Source: Deinococcus marmoris DSM 12784 (GTDB lineage: Bacteria > Deinococcota > Deinococci > Deinococcales > Deinococcaceae). From it: a DNA stretch of 62,704 bases. The DNA lies in the NCBI RefSeq assembly GCF_000701405.1, contig NZ_JNIV01000012.1, positions 1-62,704 of the forward strand. The letters run 5' to 3'. Every line of letters begins with the position of its first letter. Within the stretch, counting starts at the first letter, position 1. The notes beneath the pieces are model-generated. The model saw only the letters and a list, made by a program, of their open reading frames with translations, was not told the DNA's origin and searched no databases. Below are positions 36,944 through 47,713 of this stretch, one piece after another. Both the position numbers and the translations under genes were made by a program.

Positions 36944-37654
36944 TCAGCCCTCCACCGCGTAGGGAAACAGCAGCGTCGCCAGAATGATCGTCCCGATATC
37001 AAAAGCGGTCAGGAAGGCGAACCAGGGCCACAGCTCGTCAAAGGGCAAGCCTTCAATCAGGCCAGAGGTGGCGCGCACGGTGGCAATGACCACCGGAACC
37101 AGAATCGGGAAGGCCAGCGCGGGCAGCAGCGCCTCGCGCGCCCGCAGGCTGACCGTGATGGAGCCGTAAAACGTTGTGCCAGCCGCAAAACCCGTCACAC
37201 CCAACACCGTGACGAGAGCCAGCAGGGGCCATGGCGTCGGCGCGCATTCGCGGCCCGGCACACAGTCCGCACCCGCCGCGCCGAACAGCAACAGCCCCGC
37301 CGGAAGCGTGAACGCCGCCACCAGCAGCAGCGGCCCCAATACGCCCAGCAGCTTGCCCAGATACAGCGCCCCGTGCGGCCCCGGATACAGCGTGAGCTGC
37401 TCCAGCGCTCCCGCCTCCTGCTCCTGCGCGAAGGCCCGCTGCGCGCCCACGGCGGCGGCCAGTGCCAGCGCCGTCCAGACTGCGCCGGACGCCACACCCG
37501 CCGTCTGGGACAGCGTGCGCCCCACATTACCACCCAACGCCAGCCCCAGCACCAGCAGCACCAGCCCGGCGAAGAAGGCAGTGGCGAGGAGGGTGTCGCG
37601 CGTGCGTCCGGCCACGCGTAAATCTTTGGCGGCGAGGTGAAAGATGTTGTTCAT
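36944..37654 (-). CDS. ccmB: Haem exporter permease CcmB
   Basis: A 236-residue membrane protein with about six membrane segments. AAKDLRVAGRTRDTLLATAFFAGLVLLVL at the start and FAQEQEAGALEQLTLYPGPHGALYLGKLLG are CcmB hallmarks. With CcmA it forms the ABC unit that moves haem for cytochrome c maturation. ccmA lies upstream in the same direction but is separated by 174 bases with a GC-rich hairpin, which is unusual since the two genes are generally adjacent. Confidence 0.92.
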   Translation of the reverse strand: MNNIFHLAAKDLRVAGRTRDTLLATAFFAGLVLLVLGLALGGNVGRTLSQTAGVASGAVWTALALAAAVGAQRAFAQEQEAGALEQLTLYPGPHGALYLGKLLGVLGPLLLVAAFTLPAGLLLFGAAGADCVPGRECAPTPWPLLALVTVLGVTGFAAGTTFYGSITVSLRAREALLPALAFPILVPVVIATVRATSGLIEGLPFDELWPWFAFLTAFDIGTIILATLLFPYAVEG

Positions 37655-37737
37655 GGGTGGGCCTGGGGGGAAGATCTGAAGCTGGAACCTCTTTCATTCT
37701 GGCAGCGTTGAAAAGGCGTTTGCGTTTCCCCCCACCC

Positions 37738-37763
37738 AGCCTCCCCCGCAGGGGGGGAGGAGC
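37738..37763. repeat. GC-rich palindrome between ccmA and ccmB
   Basis: AGCCTCCCCC-GCA-GGGGGGGAGGAGCT forms a strong hairpin. It stands in an otherwise non-coding gap (37655-37828) that separates two subunits of one transporter. It may reduce read-through into ccmB or be a small inserted repeat. Confidence 0.6.
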
Positions 37764-37828
37764 TAACAGCCCGTGTTTCTGGGTGGCGAAGAAAGATTGA
37801 AACCCTTTTGAAACACGCCCTTAGATTT

Positions 37829-38506
37829 TCACTCCTCATGCAATACCCCAGCCGCCAGCCGCAGCGCACGCGGGGCCACCTGCCGGGCCAGTTCCGGTTC
37901 GTGGGCGGCGATCAGCAACGTGACGCCATCGGCACGGAGTTCGGCCAGCAATTCCAGCACGAGCTGGCGGCCTGCGGTGTCCAGATTGGCGAAGGGTTCG
38001 TCTATCAGCGTGACTGGGCGGGCCAGCAGGTGGGCGCGGGCCAGGGCCAGCCGTTTCCGCATCCCCGCCGAGAGAAAGCGGACGCGGCGAGTGGCAGCAG
38101 CCTCTAAAGTCACGCGGCGCAACGCCGCTGCCACAGCCCCAGTCTGACCGTGCATTTTCAGCGCAAATTCCAGATTCTCAGCGCAACTCAGGTCCGGGTA
38201 CAGTCCAGCGTCCACGGGCATCAGGTGGATGGAGTCACGCACGGCCCGCGAGTCGCGCAGGTCAAAGCCCATCACCCGCCCTTCACCACGCGTGGGCCGC
38301 AGCCCGGAGGCCAGCAGGCGCAGCAGCGTGGTCTTTCCGGCCCCGTTCTCGCCCAGCAGGGTGATGCCCTCCCCTGGCATCACGTCCAGATTCACGCCGC
38401 GCAGAATGACCTCGCGGCCCAGTCTCAGCCACAGGTCACGCAGTTGCAGGGCGGGTTCGGGGGGTGGGCTGTGTAGAGCAGAAACCGTGATTAGACCCTC
38501 AGCCAC
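37829..38506 (-). CDS. ccmA: Haem exporter ATP-binding protein CcmA
   Basis: A 225-residue ABC ATPase: Walker A LLGENGAGKTTLLRLLASG, signature LSAGMRKRLALARA, Walker B PVTLIDEPFANLD and the switch His in LLIAAHEPEL. It powers the CcmAB haem handling step of cytochrome c maturation. The GTG start at 38506 overlaps the end of ccdA by 16 bases, so translation is coupled. Confidence 0.9.
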   Translation of the reverse strand: MAEGLITVSALHSPPPEPALQLRDLWLRLGREVILRGVNLDVMPGEGITLLGENGAGKTTLLRLLASGLRPTRGEGRVMGFDLRDSRAVRDSIHLMPVDAGLYPDLSCAENLEFALKMHGQTGAVAAALRRVTLEAAATRRVRFLSAGMRKRLALARAHLLARPVTLIDEPFANLDTAGRQLVLELLAELRADGVTLLIAAHEPELARQVAPRALRLAAGVLHEE

Positions 38507-39174
38507 GCGGGCGTCACCTCGTAAAAGAATGTGGCCAGACGCGTGAATTGCCCGGTCAGCATCAGCACGCCCACCAGGACCAGAATGCCGCCGCCCACCT
38601 TCTCGAAGATTCCGGCGTAGCGGTTGAGGCGGCGCAGATTAAAGCGGTCCCACAGCAGCGCGGCCAGCAGAAACGGCACGGCCAGACCCAGCGTGTAGGC
38701 GCTGAGGAGCAGTACGCCGCTGCTGAGGCTGGCGCTGCTGGCGGCCAGACCCAGGATGCTGCCCAGCGCTGGCCCCAGGCAGGGACTCCAGCCGAAGGCG
38801 AAGGCCGCGCCCAGCGCCACCGGGCCGTAACCCCCGGCATCGGCCAGGGCACGGGTATCGCGCATCAGGAAGGGCAGGCGGATCACGCCTAGCATCACCA
38901 GACCAAAGAAGATGATCAGCACCGCCGCGATCTGGCCCAGCAGGAACTTGTGCGGGGCGATCAGTGCGCCCAGGCTGCTGGCCGTGGCTCCCAGGGCAAT
39001 GAACACCAGCCCAAAGCCCGCGATAAAACCCAGCGCCCGCAACAGTGGCACCTTTGCCCCGCCAATCACGCCCAGGTAACTGGGCACCAGCGGCAGCACG
39101 CAGGGGCTGAGAAACGAGATCAGCCCCGCCAGAAACGCCACCGTGAGGGTGGGAGAGCCAGCGGGAAGATTCAT
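38491..39174 (-). CDS. ccdA: Cytochrome c biogenesis protein CcdA
   Basis: A 227-residue membrane protein of the DsbD/CcdA family with six membrane segments and the two redox cysteines in ISFLSPCVLPLVPSYLG and FGWSPCLGPALGSILG. It passes electrons across the membrane to keep apocytochrome cysteines reduced. TAGACT is six bases before the ATG. It is the first gene of the ccdA-ccmA-ccmB group. Confidence 0.95.
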   Translation of the reverse strand: MNLPAGSPTLTVAFLAGLISFLSPCVLPLVPSYLGVIGGAKVPLLRALGFIAGFGLVFIALGATASSLGALIAPHKFLLGQIAAVLIIFFGLVMLGVIRLPFLMRDTRALADAGGYGPVALGAAFAFGWSPCLGPALGSILGLAASSASLSSGVLLLSAYTLGLAVPFLLAALLWDRFNLRRLNRYAGIFEKVGGGILVLVGVLMLTGQFTRLATFFYEVTPAWLRV

Positions 39175-39319
39175 GCGGCGAGTCTAGCGGCTGCGGGGAA
39201 AAAGAGAGGGGGCAGGCGTCCTTTTGGGGGGTGGGGTGGCGACAGCCTGTTCTGGGCCGCTCCGCACCTCAACCCCAGACGCAGATGAACGGGCAAAATG
39301 GAGACGGAGGAATTTGGGC

Positions 39320-39865
39320 ATGACTGAGATTCCACAGCAGCTTTTCGATGAAGCCGTTGAACTTAACTGGGCGATCTACAACAACTGGAAGTCAAACAAC
39401 GGCACCGATATCTGGGAAGAAGTCATTGTCTGGGCCGACAAATGGATTGAACTTCTGGACGAGTGGCCGGATGAAATTACTGAAATCAGCCTGAATGGAA
39501 GGCGCAAGGATTCCAGCGCCAGAGCTTGTTTAGCGGCGCTGGCAAAACAGGGAAGTATTTACCCTATCGCTCTGGCAGAGAAAGCTCTGCTCTGGCTTGA
39601 GCAGGGGCGGTCCCCATTCCACGTTGTCAGTGACCTCTACCCACTCGTACACGACACGTTCTCTACTGGTGGACTTGAAGTTGAGTTAACCGTGCCAGAG
39701 CCTCTACGTAAAGCGATTTACCAGATGGATTACGACTCGGAGGCTGTTGATCCGGTATATGGCTGGGCAGGTGTGCGGGGTGAAGAAGCTGGAGGATGGT
39801 TGCGTGAGGAGATGCAGAAACACCTGACCAACGCACTCACTGAGATCAAATCAGACCAGCTTTGA
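39320..39865 (+). CDS. Hypothetical protein, 181 residues, lower GC
   Basis: No family recognised. An acidic, Trp-rich soluble protein (MTEIPQQLFDEAVELNWAIY; VIVWADKWIELLDEWPDEI). GGAGG lies ten bases before the ATG 39320. Base composition is visibly closer to 50% GC than its neighbours, with many A/T-ending codons, and it stands alone on the plus strand between minus-strand cytochrome genes, which suggests recent acquisition. Confidence 0.7.
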   Translation: MTEIPQQLFDEAVELNWAIYNNWKSNNGTDIWEEVIVWADKWIELLDEWPDEITEISLNGRRKDSSARACLAALAKQGSIYPIALAEKALLWLEQGRSPFHVVSDLYPLVHDTFSTGGLEVELTVPEPLRKAIYQMDYDSEAVDPVYGWAGVRGEEAGGWLREEMQKHLTNALTEIKSDQL

Positions 39866-39940
39866 GTTACTGGGCTTGAGCGCAGAGGCAGCCGTTACAA
39901 GTGGCCCACAGCGCGGCAGAGGCGTGCAACCTCACCCCAC

Positions 39941-40348
39941 TTACTCCAGCTTCCCCGTAAAGTCCCCTTCCCAGGCGTTCAGAATCCGGTCCCCCTGCAC
40001 CAGCAACACGGTGGGATAGGCACTCACTTTCAAGGCGCGGGCGAAGGCGGTGGCCCCGTCGCCGCGCCAGGGGTTGAGGCCAGCCGGAGCGGGCGAGGGC
40101 GTGCCCTCCGCGTTCACGGCCCGCACAGGCAGATCGCTGTCCAGCACGGCCTGCCACAGCGCCCCCAGATCGCCGCAGTCGTGGCTGTAGACCACCACCA
40201 CCTCACGGCCCTCTGCGTTTGCGCTGGCCTGCCACGGGTGAGCGGGTAGCAGTTCGCCCAACCGCACACGGGCATCGGCGCTGCCCAGAGACGGCACCGT
40301 GCCCAGCGCAAGAAGGAGCGTCAGCAGGGGGGCGTGTCGGTGGCTCAT
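39941..40348 (-). CDS. Secreted thioredoxin-like protein without CXXC
   Basis: A 135-residue protein with a signal peptide (LLTLLLALGTVPSLGSADA). The core VVVVYSHDCGDLGALWQAVL and the cis-Pro segment VSAYPTVLLVQGDRILNAWEG match the thioredoxin fold, but the active site reads SHDC with one cysteine only. It may act as a disulfide isomerase-like or binding protein. The start at 40348 follows CATGAT by seven bases; another ATG is at 40360. Confidence 0.65.
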   Translation of the reverse strand: MSHRHAPLLTLLLALGTVPSLGSADARVRLGELLPAHPWQASANAEGREVVVVYSHDCGDLGALWQAVLDSDLPVRAVNAEGTPSPAPAGLNPWRGDGATAFARALKVSAYPTVLLVQGDRILNAWEGDFTGKLE

Positions 40349-40437
40349 GGGGTCCATCATGCCGCGCCGCCCCGTGCATTTGCATGACGGGGCGGTGAGG
40401 ACGGCTTTGGACGCAACCAGATGCAGGCAACCAGAAA

Positions 40438-42819
<2,382 letters not shown>

Positions 42820-42833
42820 GGGCACAACCTCGT

Positions 42834-42854
42834 AAAAAAACGGCTGAAGGCCGT
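42834..42854 (-). terminator. Intrinsic terminator after the response regulator
   Basis: Reading leftward, ACGGC-CTTCA-GCCGT followed by seven T (42840-42834). It lies between the CheY-like gene and the PBP gene and should separate their transcripts in part. Confidence 0.75.
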
Positions 42855-43231
42855 CAGGGGCGGCGGGCCGCGACGAGCTGGTTGATGCGTCCGCGCAGAT
42901 TCTTGCCGGACAGCGGTTTATAGACGATGTCGTCCGCGCCCACCAGCTTGGCGTGATCGCGCGTCTGATCGTCGTCGAAGCCGGTCAGCAGCAGCACGGG
43001 GATGCCGCGCAGCCGCTTGACCCGCTTGACGCGTGAGCAGATCTCGAAGCCGTCCATGTGCGGCATCTTGATGTCCAGCAGCATGGCGTCGGGCGTGTGG
43101 TCTTGCAGGTATTCCAGCGCCGCCTTGCCGTCGGGCACTGCCACGATCTCGTGCCCATCGGCGGACAGAATGACTTCCAGCATGGTGCGGATGGCTGGCT
43201 CATCGTCGGCGACGAGGATCGTATACGGCAT
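42854..43231 (-). CDS. Single-domain response regulator (CheY-like)
   Basis: A 125-residue receiver domain: acidic pair ADDEP near the start, phosphorylation Asp in MLLDIKMPHMDGFE, Thr in VLLLTGFDDD, and Lys in VYKPLSGKN. There is no output domain, so it acts by protein contact. No histidine kinase is adjacent. The ATG at 43231 follows CATGCT at six bases or TATCAT at nine. The frame that runs further upstream is an artefact overlapping mnmA on the opposite strand. Confidence 0.9.
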   Translation of the reverse strand: MPYTILVADDEPAIRTMLEVILSADGHEIVAVPDGKAALEYLQDHTPDAMLLDIKMPHMDGFEICSRVKRVKRLRGIPVLLLTGFDDDQTRDHAKLVGADDIVYKPLSGKNLRGRINQLVAARRP

Positions 43232-43360
43232 ATGCCGAGCATGATAGTGCAGCCCACATGAAAAAAAGAGAACCGGGCGGCTTTTGAGCGCCCAGCGGTG
43301 GCAATTGCCGCTCCCCTCACCGCGCCGGGCGTGGGCGGGCTGGTAATGTCTGTGGTTGGT

Positions 43361-44500
43361 ATGACGGCCCTGACGACAGCAACAACCCAGCAGACTGCGC
43401 CCCCCACTGGCGAGCGCGTGCTGTGCGCCATGTCCGGCGGCGTGGACAGCAGCGTGACGGCAGCCCTGCTCAAGGACGCCGGGTACAGCGTGGTGGGCGC
43501 GATGATGCGCTTCTGGCCCGATGACAAGCGCACGGACACCTTCGACAGTTGCTGCTCCCCGGACGCCGCCTACGAGGCCCGCCGCGTGGCCGAGCAGGTG
43601 GGCATCCCGTTCTACCTGCTGGATTACCGCGAGCAGTTCCAGCGCCACATCGTCGGCCCCTTTATCGAGGAATACGCGCAGGGCCGCACGCCCAATCCAT
43701 GCGTGAACTGCAACACCAAGGTCAAGTTCGACGAACTGGTGAAGAAGGCCAAGATGCTGGGCTGCCGCTATGTGGCCACCGGCCATTACGTCAAGCGCGT
43801 GGATACAGCCGACGGCGGCGTGGAGTTCTGGCGCGGCGACGATCCGCAGAAGGACCAGACCTATTTCCTGTGGGGCACGCCGCGTGACGCCCTGCCGTAC
43901 ATCCTTTTTCCGGTGGGGGAGCTGGAAAAGCCCCGCGTGCGCGAGATCGCCGAGGAACGCGGCCTGCTGACCGCACGCAAGCCCGAGAGCCAGAACATCT
44001 GCTTCGTGCCGGGCAAGGTGCAGGACTTCGTGGCCGAACATCTGCCGCAGGCGACGGGACTGATCCGCGAGATCAGCAGCGGCGAAGTGGTGGGCGATCA
44101 CCTGGGCACGCAGTTCTACACCCTGGGCCAGAAGCGCGGCATGGGGCTGTACCAGTCTCACAAGGTCCGTCACATCGTCCATCTGGACCCGAAGACCAAC
44201 ACCGTCTGGGTGGGCGATTACGACGATTGCCTGTGGAGCAGCCTGAAGGCGTCGGGCGCAAATTACCTGTGCGATCTGGCGGACCTGCCGCGTGAGGTAG
44301 AGGTCCAGGTGCGCTACCGCACTAAGCCCGTGCGGGCCACCGTACTACACGCCGACGAAAACGGCTTTGAACTCCAGTTCGATGATCCCCAGTTTGCCGT
44401 CGCCCCCGGCCAGAGCGCCGTGCTGTATGACGGCCCGCGCCTGCTGGGCGGCGGATTGATCGATGACCATGCGCGGGAGTTGCCGGAAATATCCAGTTGA
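43361..44500 (+). CDS. mnmA: tRNA-specific 2-thiouridylase MnmA
   Basis: About 379 residues. MnmA adds sulfur to the wobble uridine (U34) of Lys, Glu and Gln tRNAs. The PP-loop is VLCAMSGGVDSSVTAALLKDAG; catalytic cysteines are in TPNPCVNCNTKVKF and SQNICFVPG; ATGHY and QKDQTYFLW are further hallmarks. Starts at 43346 and 43361 are both possible; TAATGT at 43344-43349 overlaps the first, which favours 43361 but with an 11-base gap. Stop lies 13 bases before the convergent HAD gene stop. Confidence 0.93.
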   Translation: MTALTTATTQQTAPPTGERVLCAMSGGVDSSVTAALLKDAGYSVVGAMMRFWPDDKRTDTFDSCCSPDAAYEARRVAEQVGIPFYLLDYREQFQRHIVGPFIEEYAQGRTPNPCVNCNTKVKFDELVKKAKMLGCRYVATGHYVKRVDTADGGVEFWRGDDPQKDQTYFLWGTPRDALPYILFPVGELEKPRVREIAEERGLLTARKPESQNICFVPGKVQDFVAEHLPQATGLIREISSGEVVGDHLGTQFYTLGQKRGMGLYQSHKVRHIVHLDPKTNTVWVGDYDDCLWSSLKASGANYLCDLADLPREVEVQVRYRTKPVRATVLHADENGFELQFDDPQFAVAPGQSAVLYDGPRLLGGGLIDDHARELPEISS

Positions 44501-44513
44501 CTGGCAACTGTGG

Positions 44514-44858
44514 TCAACGTTTAAGAGCCTCCCGGTAGTCCTTGACCGTCTGATCGCCGCAACCGACAGGGAGGACATGCACCAGTCGCCTCCAGTCCGC
44601 AAAGTGCTGATCGTCGATAAAAACCTGTGGTTTGGGTAGAAACGCCCGAAAGCAATCACCCAGGCCGCAGTCCTCGGCACTCTGACGGGCATAAACTGCG
44701 CCCCCCGAACTCCAGCAGTAAAGTTCAGCTCCCTCTTCGTACAGGGCGCGGACATGGCGGATGACTGCCGGAATAGGAATGCGTGACTTGCCGTAATTTC
44801 TGATCAGCGTTTCATCGACATCGACATAAATGACCAGCGGTGTCAGGTTGACTGTCAT
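44514..44858 (-). CDS. HAD-superfamily phosphatase-like protein
   Basis: A 114-residue short HAD protein. Motif I is VIYVDVDETLIRNYGKSR (DxDET), the region LYCWSSGGAVYARQSAEDCG resembles motif II, and QVFIDDQHFADW resembles the later acidic motif. It should remove phosphate from a small molecule or be a minimal relative. TAAATT is six bases before the ATG. Confidence 0.75.
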   Translation of the reverse strand: MTVNLTPLVIYVDVDETLIRNYGKSRIPIPAVIRHVRALYEEGAELYCWSSGGAVYARQSAEDCGLGDCFRAFLPKPQVFIDDQHFADWRRLVHVLPVGCGDQTVKDYREALKR

Positions 44859-44930
44859 AGAGTCAATTTACATCCACAGCCAGCAAAAAGCCCTTCCGCT
44901 CAGGAGAGAACCCGGCTGGGAATTCGCGCT

Positions 44931-45587
44931 TCAGCGCAAACTGAACATCATTGCCACATGCGCTGTGGTGCCGCCCAGCACGAACAGGTGCCAGACCTCA
45001 TGGAAGCCCCAGAGTCGCCAGAAGCCCTTCTCACGCGGGGCAAACAGCTTGGTGCCGTAGATCACCGCGCCCAGCGTGTACAGTACGCCTCCCGCCGACA
45101 GCCAGAAAATGGCGGCGGGGGGCAGGTTGCGGACCAGTTGCGGCAGAAAAATCACGGCCAGCCAACCCATGACCAGATACAGCACGGTGCTGACCCAGCG
45201 CGGCAGGCGCATGGTGATCAGCTTCAGCGCGATGCCAGTCAGGGCAATGCCCCAGACCACCCACAGCACCACGCTCTGCCACACGCCGTGCAGCCCGAAA
45301 TACGCCAGCGGCGTGTAGCTGCCCGCGATCAGCAGGAAGATGCCCGCGTGGTCCAGCTTTCTCAGCCACAACATGCTGCGTTCGCTGCGGCCAAAGGAGT
45401 GGTAACTGGCACTGGCCGAGTACAGCGCCACCATGCTGACCCCAAAGACCACGAAGGGCCACAGCGCCAGCCCGCGCGAGTGCGCCCACCACAGCAGCGG
45501 CCCCAGCACGATCAGTGCTGCCAGCGCGCCGCCCCAGTGGGTCAGGGCGTTGACGGGTTCACGCGGGGCGAGCAGGAGGCGCTTCAT
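44931..45587 (-). CDS. PAQR/hemolysin III family membrane protein
   Basis: A 218-residue, seven-segment membrane protein. [58 protein letters not shown] and [22 protein letters not shown] carry the conserved His/Asp zinc site of the hemolysin III/YqfA family. Relatives act in membrane lipid homeostasis; the toxin name is historical. TAGCCT lies six bases before the ATG. Confidence 0.9.
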   Translation of the reverse strand: MKRLLLAPREPVNALTHWGGALAALIVLGPLLWWAHSRGLALWPFVVFGVSMVALYSASASYHSFGRSERSMLWLRKLDHAGIFLLIAGSYTPLAYFGLHGVWQSVVLWVVWGIALTGIALKLITMRLPRWVSTVLYLVMGWLAVIFLPQLVRNLPPAAIFWLSAGGVLYTLGAVIYGTKLFAPREKGFWRLWGFHEVWHLFVLGGTTAHVAMMFSLR

Positions 45588-45678
45588 AGGTACAGGCTAC
45601 GCCTCCTACAAATAGGCGTGGTGGTCTTGAACGCAGTTCAAATAGGGCTGGAATGGTCAGTGCTGGTGGTCTGAACTG

Positions 45679-46524
45679 TCAATGACCCGTTCCTGATTCA
45701 CTGCCCTGGTTGCCTGCCCACAGCGCCAGAATCTCCCGCGCCTCGTCGGCGTGCATCTGTTCAACAAGTGCGCCGTCGTAAGTTACGACGCTCTTTCCAG
45801 CGGCCCGCCCCTCTTCCCAGGCGTCCAGCAACGCGCGGGCCTGCTGCGCCTGCTCATCGGTGACGCCATAAGCGGCGTTGGCGGGGGCAATCTGGTCCGG
45901 GTGGATCACGGTCTTTCCGGCGAAGCCCAGCGCGCGGCCCTCCTCGCATTCGCGGGCAAAACCCACCGCGTCACGCACATCGTTGAATACGGCGTCCAGC
46001 GGCAGTTTGCCGTGGGCACGGGCCGCCAGCACCACCGCCGAGAGGGCGTGTAGCAAGGGCAGGCGCTGCGGGTGCGGACGCGTTCGCAACGCGCGGGCCA
46101 GATCGTTCGCGCCCACCAGCAGGCCCGCCACCCCGGGCACGGCGGCGATGGCCGGGGCGTTCAGCACGCCACGGGGGGTTTCGATCATGGCCCACAGCGG
46201 CCTGCCCAGTGACAACTCCTGCGCGGCGCGGGCGTCCTCCACCTTGGGCAGCACCAGGCCAGACGCGCCCGACAGCAGCGCCATTTCACGGTCCTCGTGT
46301 TCCCACTGGGTTCCCAGCCCGTTGACCCGCACCAGCACGGGAACACGCCAGCCGCCCGACAGCAGGGCCGCACGCACATTCGCACGGGCCTCGACCTTGT
46401 ATTCGGGGGCCACCGCATCTTCCAGATCCAGAATCACGGCGTCGGCGGCCAGCGTGCGGGCCTTTTCGATGGCGCGGGGTTTGTCGCCCGGCACATAGAG
46501 CATGGAACGAAACGGTTTAAGCAT
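45679..46524 (-). CDS. HpcH/HpaI aldolase family, citrate lyase beta (CitE)-like protein
   Basis: A 281-residue TIM-barrel protein: RSMLYVPGDKPRAIEKA, VILDLEDAVAPEYK, VRVNGLGTQWEHED, GLVLPKVEDA, IETPRGVLNAP and VGANDLARALRTRP are CitE-like motifs. It cleaves or makes C-C bonds on CoA thioesters such as malyl- or citramalyl-CoA; stand-alone CitE-like proteins without CitD/CitF are common. Its ATG (46524) overlaps the end of the renalase-like gene (ATGCTTAA), so translation is coupled. Confidence 0.83.
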   Translation of the reverse strand: MLKPFRSMLYVPGDKPRAIEKARTLAADAVILDLEDAVAPEYKVEARANVRAALLSGGWRVPVLVRVNGLGTQWEHEDREMALLSGASGLVLPKVEDARAAQELSLGRPLWAMIETPRGVLNAPAIAAVPGVAGLLVGANDLARALRTRPHPQRLPLLHALSAVVLAARAHGKLPLDAVFNDVRDAVGFARECEEGRALGFAGKTVIHPDQIAPANAAYGVTDEQAQQARALLDAWEEGRAAGKSVVTYDGALVEQMHADEAREILALWAGNQGSESGTGH

Positions 46525-47569
46525 CGCCGTCCATGCGTGCCGCCAGCGCCCAGCCGCTGAGCAGGGCAGCCTCCACGCGCGGGCCGTGATCGTCGGGGGT
46601 GAAGCCGTCGCCGCACAGACCCAGACCATGTGGGGCGTCCCAGAAGCAGGGGCCGGGGGCGCGGCGTTCGGGGGTGGCGTAGCGCCAGCGGTGGGCAAAA
46701 GCGTGGGCAGGTTTAATTTCCTCGCCCAGCACACCTGCCGCCGCTGCCAGTAGTTCGGGCAGAACCTCGTCGGGGCGGCGTTCCAGATTGGCACGGGACC
46801 ACGCCGCCGAAGCTTGCAGCATCAGCGCGGGCGGGTGGCCCTCCAGGCGCTTGGTGTGTTCCTGGGCGATCCACTCCAGTACAGGATGGTTTTTGAGACT
46901 CAAGGCAGGCCAATCAGCCCCGATATCTGTTTCCAGCACCACCCCTGCCGCCCAGCACGGGGCGTAGGCCACGCGGCGCATCTTCTCGGCAGCCGTCTTC
47001 AATTCCTCCAGATCGTCCGCGCCGCCCAGCAGCAGCGGTTCCAGCAGCGCCAGCACCTGCGGGGCAGGCAGATTCAGCACCAGACGCGCGGCCTCCCCTG
47101 CTACACCGTCACGGGAATGTACGCGCCAGCCGCCGGGCAGGCGTTCCAGACTGCTGACCTCCAACCCGGTCTGCACATCCAGCCCGCGCGCCAGCTCCCG
47201 GCCCAGCGTACTCATCCCAGCAGGCGGGGCGTAGCGGGGGTGGCCGTCCTGCGGCGGGGGCGTGGTCTGGCCGTCCTCCCAGGCTGCGAAGCCCCGTGCC
47301 CAGACCCGGTTCCAGCCCGCCTCCACGCCGCTTTCAGCCAGGGCCACGGCGCGGGGGTGACGGGCAGTGAAGTAGCGTGCGCCGTGGTCCAGCCGCGCCT
47401 CTGAAAACTGGGCCTCGGGCGAGGAGGTCCGGCGGGTGGCCGCGCGGCCCGACACCCCACGTGACTTGTCCAGCACGCGCACGCCCAGGTCCCGGCCCTG
47501 CAAATCGTGGGCCAGCGCCAGCCCCGCCAGCCCCGCACCGACGATCAGCACATCTGTTCTATGAGGCAC
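46517..47569 (-). CDS. Renalase-like FAD-dependent amine oxidase family protein
   Basis: A 350-residue flavoprotein with TDVLIVGAGLAGLALAHDLQ, DKSRGVSGRAATRR (the renalase-type second glycine/arginine motif), DHGARYFTAR, and the C-terminal LGLCGDGFTPDDHGPRVEAALLSG. Bacterial relatives oxidise off-pathway dihydronicotinamide isomers. The GTG start at 47569 has GAGGT eight bases or so upstream, which lies inside a 32-codon upstream ORF that overlaps the GTG. Confidence 0.8.
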   Translation of the reverse strand: MPHRTDVLIVGAGLAGLALAHDLQGRDLGVRVLDKSRGVSGRAATRRTSSPEAQFSEARLDHGARYFTARHPRAVALAESGVEAGWNRVWARGFAAWEDGQTTPPPQDGHPRYAPPAGMSTLGRELARGLDVQTGLEVSSLERLPGGWRVHSRDGVAGEAARLVLNLPAPQVLALLEPLLLGGADDLEELKTAAEKMRRVAYAPCWAAGVVLETDIGADWPALSLKNHPVLEWIAQEHTKRLEGHPPALMLQASAAWSRANLERRPDEVLPELLAAAAGVLGEEIKPAHAFAHRWRYATPERRAPGPCFWDAPHGLGLCGDGFTPDDHGPRVEAALLSGWALAARMDGDA

Positions 47570-47657
47570 GGGGGACCTCGTTTCTGGATGGACGCGCCGC
47601 GCCCGACACCAGTAAAAAGGGCAGCAGCGCCAGCAGGAATTTCAGAGGCCGTTTCAT
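47559..47657 (-). CDS. 32-residue leader or small membrane protein upstream of renalase-like gene
   Basis: ATG at 47657 opens MKRPLKFLLALLPFLLVSGA, a signal- or membrane-like peptide, followed by RPSRNEVPRAS. TACCCT (47665-47670) lies seven bases before this ATG, so the mRNA for the operon probably starts exactly here. The ORF covers the ribosome binding site of the next gene and its TAG lies 11 bases inside that gene. It may be a leader controlling that gene or a functional peptide. Confidence 0.55.
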   Translation of the reverse strand: MKRPLKFLLALLPFLLVSGAARPSRNEVPRAS

Positions 47658-47695
47658 GCCGCCCAGGGTAACGCGCCATGCTCTAGCCTGCCTGC

Positions 47696-47713
47696 ATGAG
47701 CCAACCCATATGA
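47696..47713 (+). CDS. 5-codon leaderless mini-ORF before the thioesterase gene
   Basis: ATG at 47696 encodes MSQPI and its TGA overlaps the ATG of the thioesterase gene (ATATGA). TAGCCT (47684-47689) is six bases before this ATG, so the mRNA seems to start with the mini-ORF. The thioesterase has no ribosome binding site of its own. An alternative is a one-base frameshift that separated the true N-terminus MSQP from the body. Confidence 0.45.
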   Translation: MSQPI

